This document shows positions 42,300 through 53,701 of a stretch of DNA of 64,000 nucleotides, one piece after another. Source of the stretch: Periconia sp. R9002 (Eukaryota > Ascomycota > Dothideomycetes > Pleosporales > Periconiaceae); contig JAMAHW010000060.1 of the NCBI GenBank assembly GCA_023627715.1, positions 62,001 through 126,000 of the forward strand. Reading direction: 5' to 3'. The stretch's first letter is position 1, and each line of letters opens with the position of its first letter. The notes below the pieces were generated by a model. The model saw nothing but the letters and a program-made list of their open reading frames with translations. It searched no databases and was not told where the DNA came from. The position numbers and the translations under genes are program-made.

Positions 42300-43215
42300 C
42301 TCCGGCTTCTCCTGCTGCTCCCTTCAGCTTCTCCTGCGTTTTCATTCGGCTTCTCCCGCGTTTTCATTCGGCTTCTCCTGATCCTTCCTTTAGCTTCTCC
42401 TGCCGTTATCATTTCGCGACAATGGCCCTCCTAGGTGACAGTTCTGGCTCAGAATCGCTGTCTTCGCTAGCTGAGGAGAAGGATGGAGAAGAGGAGCTCC
42501 GGATACTGAGTTGCCTTTTGAACGCGGCAAGCGGTTCGACACAGCATAGCAGCGTCGTTGGATGAAGACGAAGACTGTGCCGACTTGCTCTTGGAAATTC
42601 AAAGTGAAGGTCGAGTGTTCGCACAGGACAGCAGCAACCGGTCGTTGCTCCACCCCCGTTTTGCAGTTGAAGGCTGACTCATGTCGCAGGATATCCTCTA
42701 CTACGTTTTCAATGCTAGTCATGTTGATCTGCTCGACCGTTGCTCCCCCGCTGTCTAGGCTCGGTTCTCGTTCTCGGATTTCCCACCCGATTGTCATCCA
42801 GATATAGCCTTTGCTGCTCGCAACGTTCCATTGCATCCGTACTCTGTCTTTTAGCGGAACCTCTCGATGATGTGTACCAACCCAACGTATACATAAGTGC
42901 GTGATTGTTGAGACTTGATCTGGGGTGGGAAGGCGGTCGGCGCGAACTCTGAGCAAAGCATTCGCTTTCCCGTTCCGGGAATTTAGCCAGGCGATACACT
43001 GTGATCTTGCTGGAGACGAACAGGGTGCGAGGGGAGAGCATTCAACTCATTGTTCAGGACGCATGCTATAGGTACAAAATAGGCTTGCGCAATGTTGAAT
43101 GCGAGGTCTCTGGCCGAGAATCACACAATGGACTTCAGGATATCGATGGCGACGGGCGTCGCGGCGATGCTCGTGAAAGGGGGGAGGGGGGGGGCGCCTA
43201 GAATTAGGGTAGAAT
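42300..43215 (+). repeat. Dispersed repeat family R, copy 3
   Basis: The longest copy. It begins with a cttctcctg-rich minisatellite of about 22-24 bp units (42300-42410), continues through the block shared with copy 1, and ends near a purine-rich run and tagaattagggtagaattca (43199). That last motif recurs at 44069-44082 and 45365-45385. Confidence 0.65.
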
Positions 43216-43266
43216 TCACTCAGCGCTTCTGCTTGTTCCCTTTGATTGATGCTCGTGTCATACAAG

Positions 43267-43362
43267 ATTAGTTCAATGTAACTAGCATGGTTACAGTGAA
43301 TCATCAGTGTCTCCATACGCCACGCTACGTGGTGTCTCGATGACAATCGACTTCGTACCTAG
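43267..43362 (-). mobile_element. MITE-like element, inverted relative to the ketosynthase-intron copy
   Basis: Contains ttcaatgtaactagcatggt and the palindromic end gtgtctccatacgccacg / cgtggtgtctcgatgac. It matches the reverse complement of 23128-23218. Confidence 0.65.
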
Positions 43363-43455
43363 AGGTCAACCATATACTTGGAAACGTCCACAGCCCGACA
43401 ACAATCTCATCTTTCTATCCCGTCCTCTCAAACAAAGATACCTATGTTAATGAAC

Positions 43456-43518
43456 GTCTCAATATACTACGCCACGTGGTTTCTCGACAACAAACAACTC
43501 TGTACCTGGAGTTCAACC
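43456..43518 (-). mobile_element. MITE-like element end, second copy
   Basis: gtctcaatatactacgccac, gtggtttctcgacaacaaac, aactctgtacctgg. Same arrangement as 23128-23177, reversed. Confidence 0.6.
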
Positions 43519-44352
43519 TCTCACAGTTTGTACCTCAAGTGCAACGCTGGAGCCGCGATCCACGGGATCAGTTACATTGCACGCCGTTATTCAACATACC
43601 CCTACGGTAAGGAAGTGGGTTTACACTACGCCGCTCAGATGAATGTGTCTTACTTCAGGAACCACTGACTAGAGAGAACGCATCCCGACGCTGATTCGAG
43701 GCGTTTTTCGTACTATTTTGCGCATCATAAATGCGACGATTTCTACTAGGTAAATCTCGTAAGTCCTTCTTCTACCCACCCATACACTCGCCGCGGTAAC
43801 TTCGCCGACTAAATAAATAGTTACAACTTCTGGCGGATGTTGAATGACTCCAAAAGGCAATTATTCAGTTTGTTACAGGCTGGGGGCACGGAATCCCCAC
43901 TTCGGGTTCGCATCCGGCGCGGACGGGGGCAATTAGATTGGGTATATAATAACCACTGGCTTCTTTCCATGTCCACTCTCTTCCGGAGACGATAGGGAGA
44001 ACGTCTTGATAGATTTCAGGCTATCGACAGCGCCGGTATCGCGGTGATTCCTAGGAGGGTCTTGGAACTAGGGTAGAATGCACTCGGTACTTTAGTTTGT
44101 TTTGTTTAATTTATGCTAGAGCCACGCATTATATACCGCGTGTACAAAGTTAGCCGACGATAACGAGGGTGGTTCCACGTGGGTTCCCGATGACTTTGAA
44201 ATGTGAAATTTGAATTCTTCCTCACAGAGTATTGCTACACTGGGTATCGATCACGATGAGTTTGAGATGACTTTGTACACACTTTCGGTCAGTACCTGTA
44301 TGGCGGGTACAGGATTATTTAAATGAAACCAGGGTGATTAGACTACATTGTT
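43519..44352. other. Repeat-derived, no gene
   Basis: Contains a further copy of the end motif at 44223-44250 (cacagagtattgctacactg). No coding signal. Confidence 0.4.
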
Positions 44353-44415
44353 AGTGTCTCAATACGATACACTACTTAGTGTCTCAATCACAAACAACTC
44401 TGTACCTGAAAGTTG
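44353..44415 (-). mobile_element. MITE-like element end, third copy
   Basis: gtgtctcaatacgatacact, agtgtctcaatcacaaacaa, ctctgtacctgaaag. This copy retains the palindromic arms. Confidence 0.6.
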
Positions 44416-45533
44416 TTTGGGGAGGTAGAGAAGGGAGCGGACTTCTTAACCATACTTTCAACCTTCATCTCTTCTGCCCGCTCAACTCCCTACAACAAAG
44501 ACTACCACTTCCATCTTATCACACTATCATATTCCTCGAGGGCATTGCCTAGTCTACCTCTTTATCAAAACCTGGAGGAGAATTACTAAAAACATTGTAT
44601 TGAAATACTTTCCTAGTATCCTACTTAGTTATATGATACCTTTAACCTTCCGGAGAAAGAGTCCTCGAGGTATTATACATAGACTAGTAAGTGTTATAAG
44701 TGTAGGGCATTTCAATACCTATGAGTCTCCGCAGGTGTAGATATTTCCAGCACTTGTACATATATCTGTAAGTACGTATAGACCAACAATGAAAACCCTT
44801 TATTCTTAGATAGAAAGGTTAGAAAAAGAATATTGAAGAGATTTCCGAGAAACAGTATCCTAGTACCCTACTTATCTCCAATAGAATCATGATTTTAGGA
44901 TGGGGAGGTACTGTAGGCGTTGTATATAGAGTGGTAAGTGTTGTGAGTGCGGAGGTTATTCACCATTAGCAAAAAGCAAGCGGTTGGAAGTAAAATTTCA
45001 TTCCATTCTATGCACGAAGACCCCGAATCACTACCGCAAATATATAAGATAGTGACCGCACAGCCAACGTAAAAAAAAAAAAAACTCTTACCGACCATAT
45101 CCCTCCTCGCCCTCGTCGTCGTCGTCGTCTTCCTTCACCTTCACCTTCACCTCCTCCTCCTCTTCCTTCTTCACCTTGGGGTGGCGGTGGCAGGGCGTGG
45201 GCGTGGGCGTGGCCAGGGACGCCTATGAATTACCACCCTATTGGTGATGGCGACGGCTACTGCGGCGGTTGTGGCGGTGGGAAGAGGACGGAGGAGGACG
45301 GAAGATGAGCTGGGTGGTGGTGGTGGTGGTAGAGAGGGCGGCATTTGGAGTGTGTGGGGGGGTGCTAGAACTAGGCTAGAATTCACTCTGCTTGTTCCAT
45401 TGAATTGATGCTTTCATCCCAATCTTGATCAGCCATTACACGAAGCAACACATTGCACTTTTTTGTTCTCCGTTGTTATGCGTTTGATATATAATCCTCA
45501 TTTTGGTATGGGCAGGTATTCCGGTGCTATAAA
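44416..45533. other. Non-coding, AT-rich then low-complexity
   Basis: 44.55-44.95 kb is AT-rich and shows two similar short sections (near 44700 and 44935: tagactagtaagtgttataagtg-type words). 45.1-45.35 kb is made of cgt/cct and ggt trinucleotide runs. No gene. Confidence 0.4.
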
Positions 45534-46255
45534 CTATCTAAATCTGACACATTGCACTTCGTCGTCGAGAACGTGATGCATGAAGGAACCACTATCCCTG
45601 AGCCACCCACACTGCCTCTGTTCGCCTCTGGGGAAGTATTGTTCTCCCGAAACCTTTTGAGCTTTTTTGGTGGGAACGAGTGCTCGGAATCCCAGAATGT
45701 ACGAGCGCACTCGTCCATGTATACCGTCTGGACCGACAGCAGCATCGCATTCGAATTGGGTACCATCTTCAAAATCAAGAATGGTACTATCTGGGCTGTA
45801 AAATATCGCGACAATCTTCTTTCGAGTAAGCCTTCTCTCTTTCGGCACGGGTTTTAGAAACTCAGCCAGAAGTGATGCACGATGTACTACCTTTCCTTTC
45901 AAAGCACCGGGCAACTCGGTTAAGACAGTGTTAGCTCCACGATCCGACCTCAGTTTTCTATTAGTAAAACTCAAAGGATACGCTTTTATTTTGAGTTGAG
46001 ATACAGACGTACAACGACTAATCGGCTAGAATGCATCTCGCCTGCACCAGCTCTATCGACAGCACCATTTATGCGCCGATCTCCGCGAGCATTTTGGGCG
46101 CTTTGAGACAGTCCTGCAGCACCAAGTTCGGAAAACCTCCACGCAGATTCGAATTTCTCAACTTGCAAATGCGATTGTTCTCAGTAGAGCATTCATCAGT
46201 GACGCAACAGCGAGCCCACCCCCGATAATTGCAGTGCCTTCCCGTTGTTATGCAT
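45534..46255 (-). pseudogene. FAD-dependent monooxygenase (salicylate-hydroxylase-like), decayed
   Basis: From about 46250 the minus strand reads AIIGGGLAVASLMNALLR, the GxGxxG FAD-binding start. The next conserved part, FESAWRFSELGAAGLSQSAQ NAR, lies in another frame behind a TGA. A third block at 45974-45700 has VVHRASLLAEFLKPVPKE, then LDFEDGTQFECDAAVGPDG with VRSYILG, equivalent to the GADGxxSxVR (DG) motif. The frame ends at 45534. The second half of the enzyme, with the GD motif, is not present. Such enzymes hydroxylate aromatic acids or tailor metabolites. With at least two frame breaks and a missing C-terminus this copy is not functional. Confidence 0.75.
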
Positions 46256-46981
46256 GATAGTTACATATATTTTAGACGCAACTAGAACAACCGAAGTTCC
46301 AATGATATAGGATGGAAGCTTTGAACGCCCTAGATGATTTTTACAGAGTCCTTTATCAATGATGGCGTCACGTGCGTGTTTTTGAAATGACGAGGGCGAA
46401 TGAAATGGATATATGTATTTCCGGAGCATTGATCGTTTTCATGCAGTGAATTTTGTCTTAAACAATACCTCGCCTTTGAAGAAGCCAATAATGAGATTCG
46501 AATTTTTCTTGTAAGACATTAAATCTTTGTTTCTAGGTATGAAAGGAAGCATATATTAGACATCTATTTGTCTCGTAAAAGTTCCTTAAACGAACAAATT
46601 GATATATGATTGTTTACGAAAGGATCGATAATGACCACGCTATTGGTTATAGACGATATCAATAGTAAGAATAATACCTAGGCTGTCTAGACCTAGTTCA
46701 AAACGTTTTATGTAAAGGTGTTGATAGGGGTTTTACCTTAAAAACACTGAAAAATCGGGTTGAAAAAGCAGACACATGATCTCAAAGTTCACCTTCACCC
46801 GTATGTATGGAGCCAATTTCATTGCGTTTCCATGACTCACAACCTGGGGAGATCAACTAAAACTTAGCTATCAATCAAATTGGGAGGCTTATTTGCAATG
46901 TTTCAACGCAGGTTATATTTATCAATATCCAAGTTTAATTCTTTCTCGTAAATCTATGCTTTCGTGGGAAATTCCTCAAGC
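46256..46981. other. AT-rich intergenic region
   Basis: Nothing recognised. It marks the right border of the repeat-rich middle of the window. Confidence 0.4.
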
Positions 46982-48708
46982 TTACACCACAACACCCATT
47001 TGCTTCAACTTTGATTCAACTTCCTTTGCCCACCAGTCAACCCAGCCTAGCACCTGACCACTCTTTCTAGCTGCCTCCGCCCAGAACACAACAAGGTGAC
47101 TTCTTATCAAATCCTCAACAGTGCAATCCAAGTAAACTCTTTGAGCCTTCTTTGCATCCATGACGCCTTCTTTCACTTTAGCAACGGCACGAATAAATCC
47201 CAGAGCAAGCTCTTTATCGCGATCGAGTCGAATATCATCATTTTGATCAACGAGGTGCACTTTTGCTTGGCCGGTGAATAGATCTATGACCTGTACGCTG
47301 TTCAGATCGTACAAGATCTCGCCAGTAGTCCCAGAGATTCGACCCTTTCGTCCCCCCACTTCGTTGGTGAGTGCTATCATGTGGAACTGGGCTACCTTGG
47401 CGGTCCGTCCATGGACAGCTCCTCCATCCCCGTCTGATTCTGGAAGTGGATCATCGTCCCACTCCAGCGACACGACCTGATCGTCGCACACATCATTTTC
47501 GCTCTCGTACACACAACGACCGTACCAGCTCCTGCTATCCACCACTCCATGAGGAGTTTTTTCGTCGTAGTCTTCTGCAAGCGCCTCAAGTAATCTTTCT
47601 TCTGCCCTGATCTTTCCACCCGTACGTAAAACATCTTCAATATCCGGCACCACCTGGTTCACCGGCTTACCGACATTACCCTGGGCCAAGTGACGGTCTA
47701 TGTACAATCTTTTCGCGCTTTGAAGGCAGGTGGATTCCACGGGACATGAAAGACAGTTTGTCGCGTTCCCAGCGGCCACGGGTTTACGGGAAGAACGAAA
47801 GAAATGCGTGCGGCCCATAGAGGTGACTCTTGATGGGAGGTGGGGCGGTATGACAGCAGCAGCTGTTGATTGAGTCGTGGAAGGTGAGCAGAGTAACCAA
47901 AGAAGAAAGTCGATATCATGGCAAGACTTGGTAAGAAGTGATGGAGCGCTTGTAGCTTCTTTACGCCAATTACCTCTACACCCCTTAATTAGCATCTGAA
48001 AAGCCACAAAAGCTTCTATCCTCCTTCAACTTACCTTACATAGCTGTGTGCGAAATGCCACCAACCTATCGTGTCCGTATGTTCGACACTGACCACATCG
48101 CCAATAACACGCTCGTCTCGCACCAGTTTTCGCAGAAGCATGTTTGCCGGGCTGTAGCGCAGGACATACCCAGCAGCAAAAACCGTCTGATGATGAAGTG
48201 CCTTCCAGCTCTGAGCCAACGCCGCATATATCGCCAAGATATCTTCGAGCCGAGTGGCAATTGGCTTTTCACACATGATGTGTATGCCAAGCGGAGCGAG
48301 GGCCTTGACGACAGCAGCGTGTAGCTCATCCAAAACGCAGACAAATGCAGCGTCAATGCCGGGGTCGGATTGCACCTCTCCTGCGCGCAGTTTCTCTCGT
48401 CGTTTTGTCTCATAGGAGATGTAGTCTTCCCAGCTTGCAAATGACTCGCCTTTCTGAGGCCCGGACCGTCCATCTGGACCCCAGATGTACTTTTGGCCAA
48501 AAGTTTGCCGTTTGAAGGGGGACGTATCGATGACAGCAGCAATAACGCCCTCGCCAGAGGAATGAATGGGTTCAGCGTATGCGACCCCTCGATATCCAGC
48601 GCCAATAATCATGACCCTAGGGATATCACTGGTGTCCCACTTCTGCCTACGGGCATGGGGTTGGGTCTTGATGGGCAGTGGGGAGATCCCTCTCTTGAGG
48701 GTAACCAT
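46982..48708 (-). CDS. Gfo/Idh/MocA family oxidoreductase, StrI-like
   Basis: There are two exons, 48708-48035 and 47975-46982, separated by a 59-bp intron, giving 555 aa. The Rossmann start is RVMIIGAGYRGVAYAEPI (about 31-48). The dinucleotide/substrate signature MCEKPIATRLEDI and YSPANMLLRKLVRDERVIGD follow, typical of NAD(P)-dependent sugar or inositol dehydrogenases. HSYVRGNWRKEATSAPSLL with SCHDIDFLLW carries the conserved D-I-D motif. The C-terminal half includes CLSCPVESTC, a cysteine pair also seen in the StrI-like subgroup. Length is greater than the classical 350 aa, as expected for fungal members. It probably oxidises a cyclitol or sugar derivative in the cytosol. Confidence 0.92.
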
Positions 48709-48789
48709 TGTAAGTGATGAAAGGGTCTCTGGAAGATCTAAAAATTCTTCTTGAGCATGTTAGATTATGCTATGAGATGAGTGTCTTCC

Positions 48790-48800
48790 TCTTATATACT
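48790..48800 (-). promoter_or_regulatory. TATA-like element of the Gfo/Idh gene
   Basis: Minus strand agtatataaga, about 82-92 bp before the start codon at 48708, at a plausible distance for a fungal TATA box. Confidence 0.45.
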
Positions 48801-50352
48801 ATTTCTCTTACCGGATCTCCTCTTGTTTCACTCAGAGAGTAAACCGGTCCGATTTCCTTTGCAGTTCAGGATATTCTGTGAAGATCATTACCAAGTAGTT
48901 ACATCTTGTAGACCCACTGACTGACTGCCGGTTATACCTCTCCCATACAAGCAACCCGCAGGCATAATGTTGAGATGCCATCAAATCATGGATCCTTCGA
49001 CCTGCTGAGTGTGACATGCGGGAGATGGCCGCTTCCCTCAGCCTTTGGTGGTTTCGAGATCCCCGAGGGAGTGGATTGCGAGATACTTGCATATTGTAAG
49101 CAATGAAGGATTCAGCCTGCATTTCCGTAGCGTTGTTTTGTACTCATTCAGTAATTCAATACATTATTTTCATGTTACTTTCAGAAGGGACTGGAGTAAA
49201 ACTATCAAAGATGCATCTCTTAGTCCGGAGAAAAGAACAGGTCGCCTCTAGCAAGCTCAAAGCCATGATTCTGAAGAACCTGCACTCTGTACGTGCATTA
49301 ACGTATTACTGTCAACAGATGATCACATGTAGCTCCCATGTATGGTCCACTCACCGGAGACAACTGCATGAAGGAAGAAGGCTGATCATTCCGTCAAGAG
49401 GCAATTCACCAACTCGGGATCAAAAATAAATTGAGTTTGTGGATAAATGCTGTTGCCGTCGAATACGACTAGAAGTTCACGACTTCTATCTGCAAGATCC
49501 ACAGTACACGAAGTTTTTCATTCGGAACTTTTGCTGCAATGCACCCATACGAAGTAAATCCAGCTCGGTAGAGAATAGAAGAAAAATATTTACATGGGAT
49601 CCAAAAACTAGATGGCTGTATACAAGACGTTTTTACCGGCCGTGGAAACATATCTCATGCACAGTGTAGCAGCGCTAAACCAACGTAAGTCAAACAGGAA
49701 TGCGTAGCTTTGGTCTTTCATGTCATCATCCCGCGTAGTGCAGCTGTTTGAAGTGAAGGATCTTATTTTGATCCATACATAGAGTTCTAGGTTCACCGCC
49801 TATAGTTGCGCAACACTGCGTGCATAAAAGGTCATTTAGTATCCTTCGAAGGTTACATCATCGGCCTACCACATACTGACAATGTCAAGCCAGCACTCGT
49901 AGCAATTTCATTCGCCGTCAAATAAGATTTAGCGCTTGCATGAATCCACCTGTCAGAGCCTCCTTCGGGCATACCCGCCGCTATCGGATGTACCCTTTGC
50001 CCCATGCTAGCGCTCCTTTCCGTGCGGGTCGTTGCTCAATTCCGTGACCATTATGAACCGCAGTCTACTGCATTGAGAATTAACGTGGCATCGAAGCGTC
50101 AGCACATGCCATCAACAAATTAAAATATGGCGAAATTCCCATCCGACTTGGAGAATACCGGGTGTGAAATCCTTCACGCAGGTTTATTTCTCCACTTTTG
50201 CATAACGCTCTACATGTAGTTACCTCGCAGTCTTATTCCCGTTACATAAACCAGAGCCCTGAGTAGGGGGCCTTGCATCTCCTGACCATTGCCCTATTTT
50301 CATTTCTGTCCGTGCTTCGACATAGTTGTCTCCTTTTAGGCGTCTAGAATAC
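48801..50352. other. 1.5-kb intergenic region
   Basis: I find no coding signal, repeat copy or RNA. It separates the oxidoreductase promoter from the 3' end of the MFS gene. Confidence 0.4.
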
Positions 50353-51839
50353 TCATTCGGCCCGTGCCTTAACCCTGGGAACAGCTACCCAGGCAGCTGT
50401 CATCGCCGCGATCAATCCTACAAGCATCGGCTGAAGCACTTTGACTCCCGCCTTACTCGCTATAACGCCCGTGACCGCTGGGAACAATGCACCCCCTGCC
50501 TGGGCCATTACGAATACGAATCCTGTGGTGGGTTAGCACGGATCCTGCGTTAGGCTGTCTGCCAGTTCGAAAACATTTTGTGGTAAAAAGGTGAAAGCTC
50601 TTACCTAAAGCCACTGGCTGTATCTGCTTCGCAAAGAGGGATGTGGCGATGCTCATCCCCGCCGCGAACATAGGTCCGAAGAAGAAGCCTAGAAGCGAAA
50701 TTGCAACGGCGCTGCTCACGATATTCGGCACGAGCCAGAATATCAGCTGCAATGCGAGTATGAGGACGCAGTAACCCATTATCATCCTACGTTCTCCAAA
50801 TCTGTGCGTGGGTTCCGCCAGAAATACTCTTCCCAAGAAGATTCCGCCTATTGATTGTCAGCCTATGAATTTCATACCTGTAACCAGGGTGTAAGATACC
50901 CCACAAGCCCGACGGTATATATCCTACGTCTGGAAGCCGACCTCCACGGGCTGAAACCAGAAATTCGACGATGTATCCTCCCGCTGTTATTCCAACCCCT
51001 AGCATAAAAAAGAAGAATAAAGATATAAGATAGACTGGAGGACTTTTCAAAGTGTCTGTGATAGCTTTTGTCGCGTTTTTACTTCGACTTTTCGTCTGAT
51101 TTGGTCCTGACGTCGCTTCTGGCTTCCGACGAAGTTTGAGTGTGTCGCGAAAGGCCCATGCAGTCGCAAGAGCGTTAACAGACCCAATCCCGACTAAAAA
51201 CAAATAAAAAAAAGTCCACCTGCCACTTGAGTCCGAATGAGGACTCAATCTAGCAGCCAAAGGCGTGGCGACGAATGGGCTAACTAGCGAACCCAGAGCA
51301 TACATAGCATGTATCATGCCTAACCATCTGTGGGCGCCCTTGATGGATGCGGCGAAGGCATTCCCATGGCTGTCCTGGTACCCCATGCCCAAGGCTTGAA
51401 TAAAAAATGTCACCACGTAAAGCCCGAATGGTGGATTCCAGAAGCGCAACAAGTGAGCTGAAAGTTGAATCAACGAGCCTACCGTAAGAATACCTCCTAG
51501 GTCGAGATACTGGCTCACGTGGCTATTCGTAGCAGCCGCTGCAATCCAACCAATGAACGTAGATGCATAAATGAGGGCGACGTATGCCGTATTGATCCCA
51601 AACGTCCGCAAAATGTATGGAGTGAGAGCGCCGAGGCTACCGTCATTTGCGCCGGCGAAGAAATAGGCGAAACCAGTTGCAATGAGCTTCAGGATATTGG
51701 CTTTGGTCAAGTCTGAATCATCTTTGCTGTCTGCGACATTGTCGCTTGCTGCGTTTTGCTCGGATTCTAGTGCAGAACTTCGGAGCTCAATGTCATCTGC
51801 CGACACTTGAGCGGCGTCGTCAAGGGCCGCGAGGGACAT
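50353..51839 (-). CDS. Major facilitator superfamily transporter, BSC6-like
   Basis: There are three exons, 51839-50900, 50847-50605 and 50522-50353, giving 450 aa with about 12 hydrophobic segments. The start at MSLAALDDAAQVSADD was chosen over an upstream in-frame Met whose peptide is hydrophobic and runs through leader sequence. The first helix region reads ATGFAYFFAGANDGSLGALT, resembling the fungal sugar/fucose-type facilitators of the yeast Bsc6 group. The central loop is charged (SRSKNATKAI). Splicing restores GLWGGIFLGRVFLAEPTHRF and PVALGFVFVMAQAGGALFPA, both typical second-half motifs. The substrate is unknown. It is in the plasma or vacuolar membrane. All splices are in frame. Confidence 0.9.
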
Positions 51840-52373
51840 GTTGAACTGAAAATATAGAAAGATGCTCAGGTTGGCAGAAACAAAAATGTTCTCAACAACA
51901 TACAGCAAAAAGAGCACGAGTGGTCATGTGAGAATATGAAGGGAAGCAACTATTTGCGTGAGAGGGAGCCGAAAAACAGCGAAACAGTGTCGACCGCGAG
52001 CAAAATGTAGGGATGATGCAGCTGACTAATACCAGCTAAGAATGCAAAGCGTTGATCGGAGGGGTAGAGGTGCTGTTGCCGATTCCGACATGTCTCACTT
52101 GAAAAGTATTACGAATAATTATTAGTTGAGTGGGTCATTGTAGCACGTCAGATGCAGTGGATGTGGCCATTTGTGTTCATCCCTTGAAGCACAAAAGTCG
52201 CTTATTCCTTCAAAGTTATTCCCTCCAATCATGTATCCTCGGCATCCCTAACGGTGTCCAACTTGCATACATGCGGGTGGCATCCATTTCTTTGGGAGTG
52301 AAAGGTTTCTGTTGCAATTGTAGGTGACAATGAGCTATGGATGCCTGAAGCATCCCGCATGGGAATCACCAGC
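51840..52373. other. Intergenic region
   Basis: Holds the promoter of the MFS gene. No repeat or gene is seen. Confidence 0.4.
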
Positions 52374-53030
52374 CTAAGCATTCCGGTCAAGAGCAAAGTG
52401 GCGTTCGTCAATCATGAACAGTTCTGGCTGTCGTTTCACGGCCCAGTCCTTGGTGCTGTTCCAGGATGTAATATTGTACATCTTAAGCGGCCTAAGCTCA
52501 CTCGCACAAACACTCGGTTAGTAATTCGTAATTATATTTCGTGTATTTCGGATGGAAAAGGATCGTGGACATACCCTGAATAATCGCGACTTTCGAAAAC
52601 ATAAGACAGATAGATCCGCGTCTCACTTCCCTGCGACAACACGCGTGCGGAAAAAATGCTCTTTTCGGCAGCCGGCCCTTGGGCTTCGCAGGCTTTCCAA
52701 TCCGAGGAAAACGGAGCTCCCTTCGCAGTTCCCGTGCAGAGTTGAGTAAATGCAGGTATGGAGCTCATTCCTTGCCCGATATTAGGATGGGATCCGTCGT
52801 ATGGCCCGAATACGGTGAAACCTGCATGATTAGTTAATTGACCTTGCAGTTGGTACCTCTTTATGACTTGGCATACTGTAGTCTCCGACAGTCAGGTCTT
52901 TTGTCGATGTTTGAGCGACGAAGTCGGTGACGGTCCAGAAATATCGATCTACGGCTATCTCTACGGGGCTTGCGCCACCGAATGAGAAGGATGTCAAGAG
53001 TATTGTAGGGATGGTAGTGTGGACGCGCAT
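52374..53030 (-). CDS. Small secreted protein, possible effector-like
   Basis: There are three exons, 53030-52877, 52821-52575 and 52500-52374, giving 175 aa. The start MRVHTTIPTILLTSFSFGGA is a clear signal peptide, probably cut after about residue 20. The mature part has few cysteines (one pair, CTGTAK... and KACEAQ), aromatic residues and one N-glycosylation site (YNITSW). It has no domain I know. Introns are 55 and 74 bp with good gtatgc and gtatgt donors, and the joins read DYSFTVFGPYDGSHP and DYSGELRPLKMYN. The fold may belong to the beta-rich secreted proteins common in ascomycetes; that is a guess. The role could be in the cell wall or in host/substrate interaction. Confidence 0.75.
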
Positions 53031-53701
53031 ATCTGGTGCTTCGAGGCGTGAGGAACCGCGCTTCTTATGTGGTAATGTGGAAGAATTCGTCTCTAGAATG
53101 GACTTTTTTTCAACCTCCCTTCCTGTGTGCCTGGGTTTATATCTGGATGAAGGCTTGTATTAATTAGCCTCGGAGAAAAAATAGCATCGCCGAGTTAACA
53201 TGGCTAGACCCCTAGCAATTGTTGCCCGAACAGGTAATTATCCGATTCAGTCTTTCCAATTTAGCACATTATGAGTATGACGATTTCCTGGTTTGTGGCA
53301 GTTTAGAAGGGGCTAAATAGCGATTTATCAATCCAGTTGGCTTTCGCAGCCAAATAAAGTGAATAAATGAACCTTTGAGTGCGCCAAGAAACAATCAAAT
53401 GAGCTGATAATTTCGGTCGCCGCAACGTCTTTGCATATCCACCGTATCATACTTCCGACGTTATAACAAGTTCTTTCACAATAAAAACCAAAAAGCGCAA
53501 GGTACCAGTGCGGGCAAGAATGAACAACGGTTTACCCATTTTACACGTACTCCAAGAGTCGAAGAAAAGATTAATCTCAAGCGAGAAGTTATATTAACAT
53601 ACACTTTAGGTGGTATTATTTCTGATCAGAGGCTCGTACGATGATGAATCCGTCACAAACCAATTATAGCTAGCTAAATACAGTGTCGTTTATACAATAT
53701 C
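53031..53701. other. Intergenic region
   Basis: Nothing recognised. Upstream sequence of the secreted-protein gene and downstream sequence of the sugar porter. Confidence 0.4.

Noticed and set aside
43860..43930. Second tRNA-like segment (ggttcgcatcc)
   Set aside because: Only a weak 3-bp T-stem and no cloverleaf upstream.
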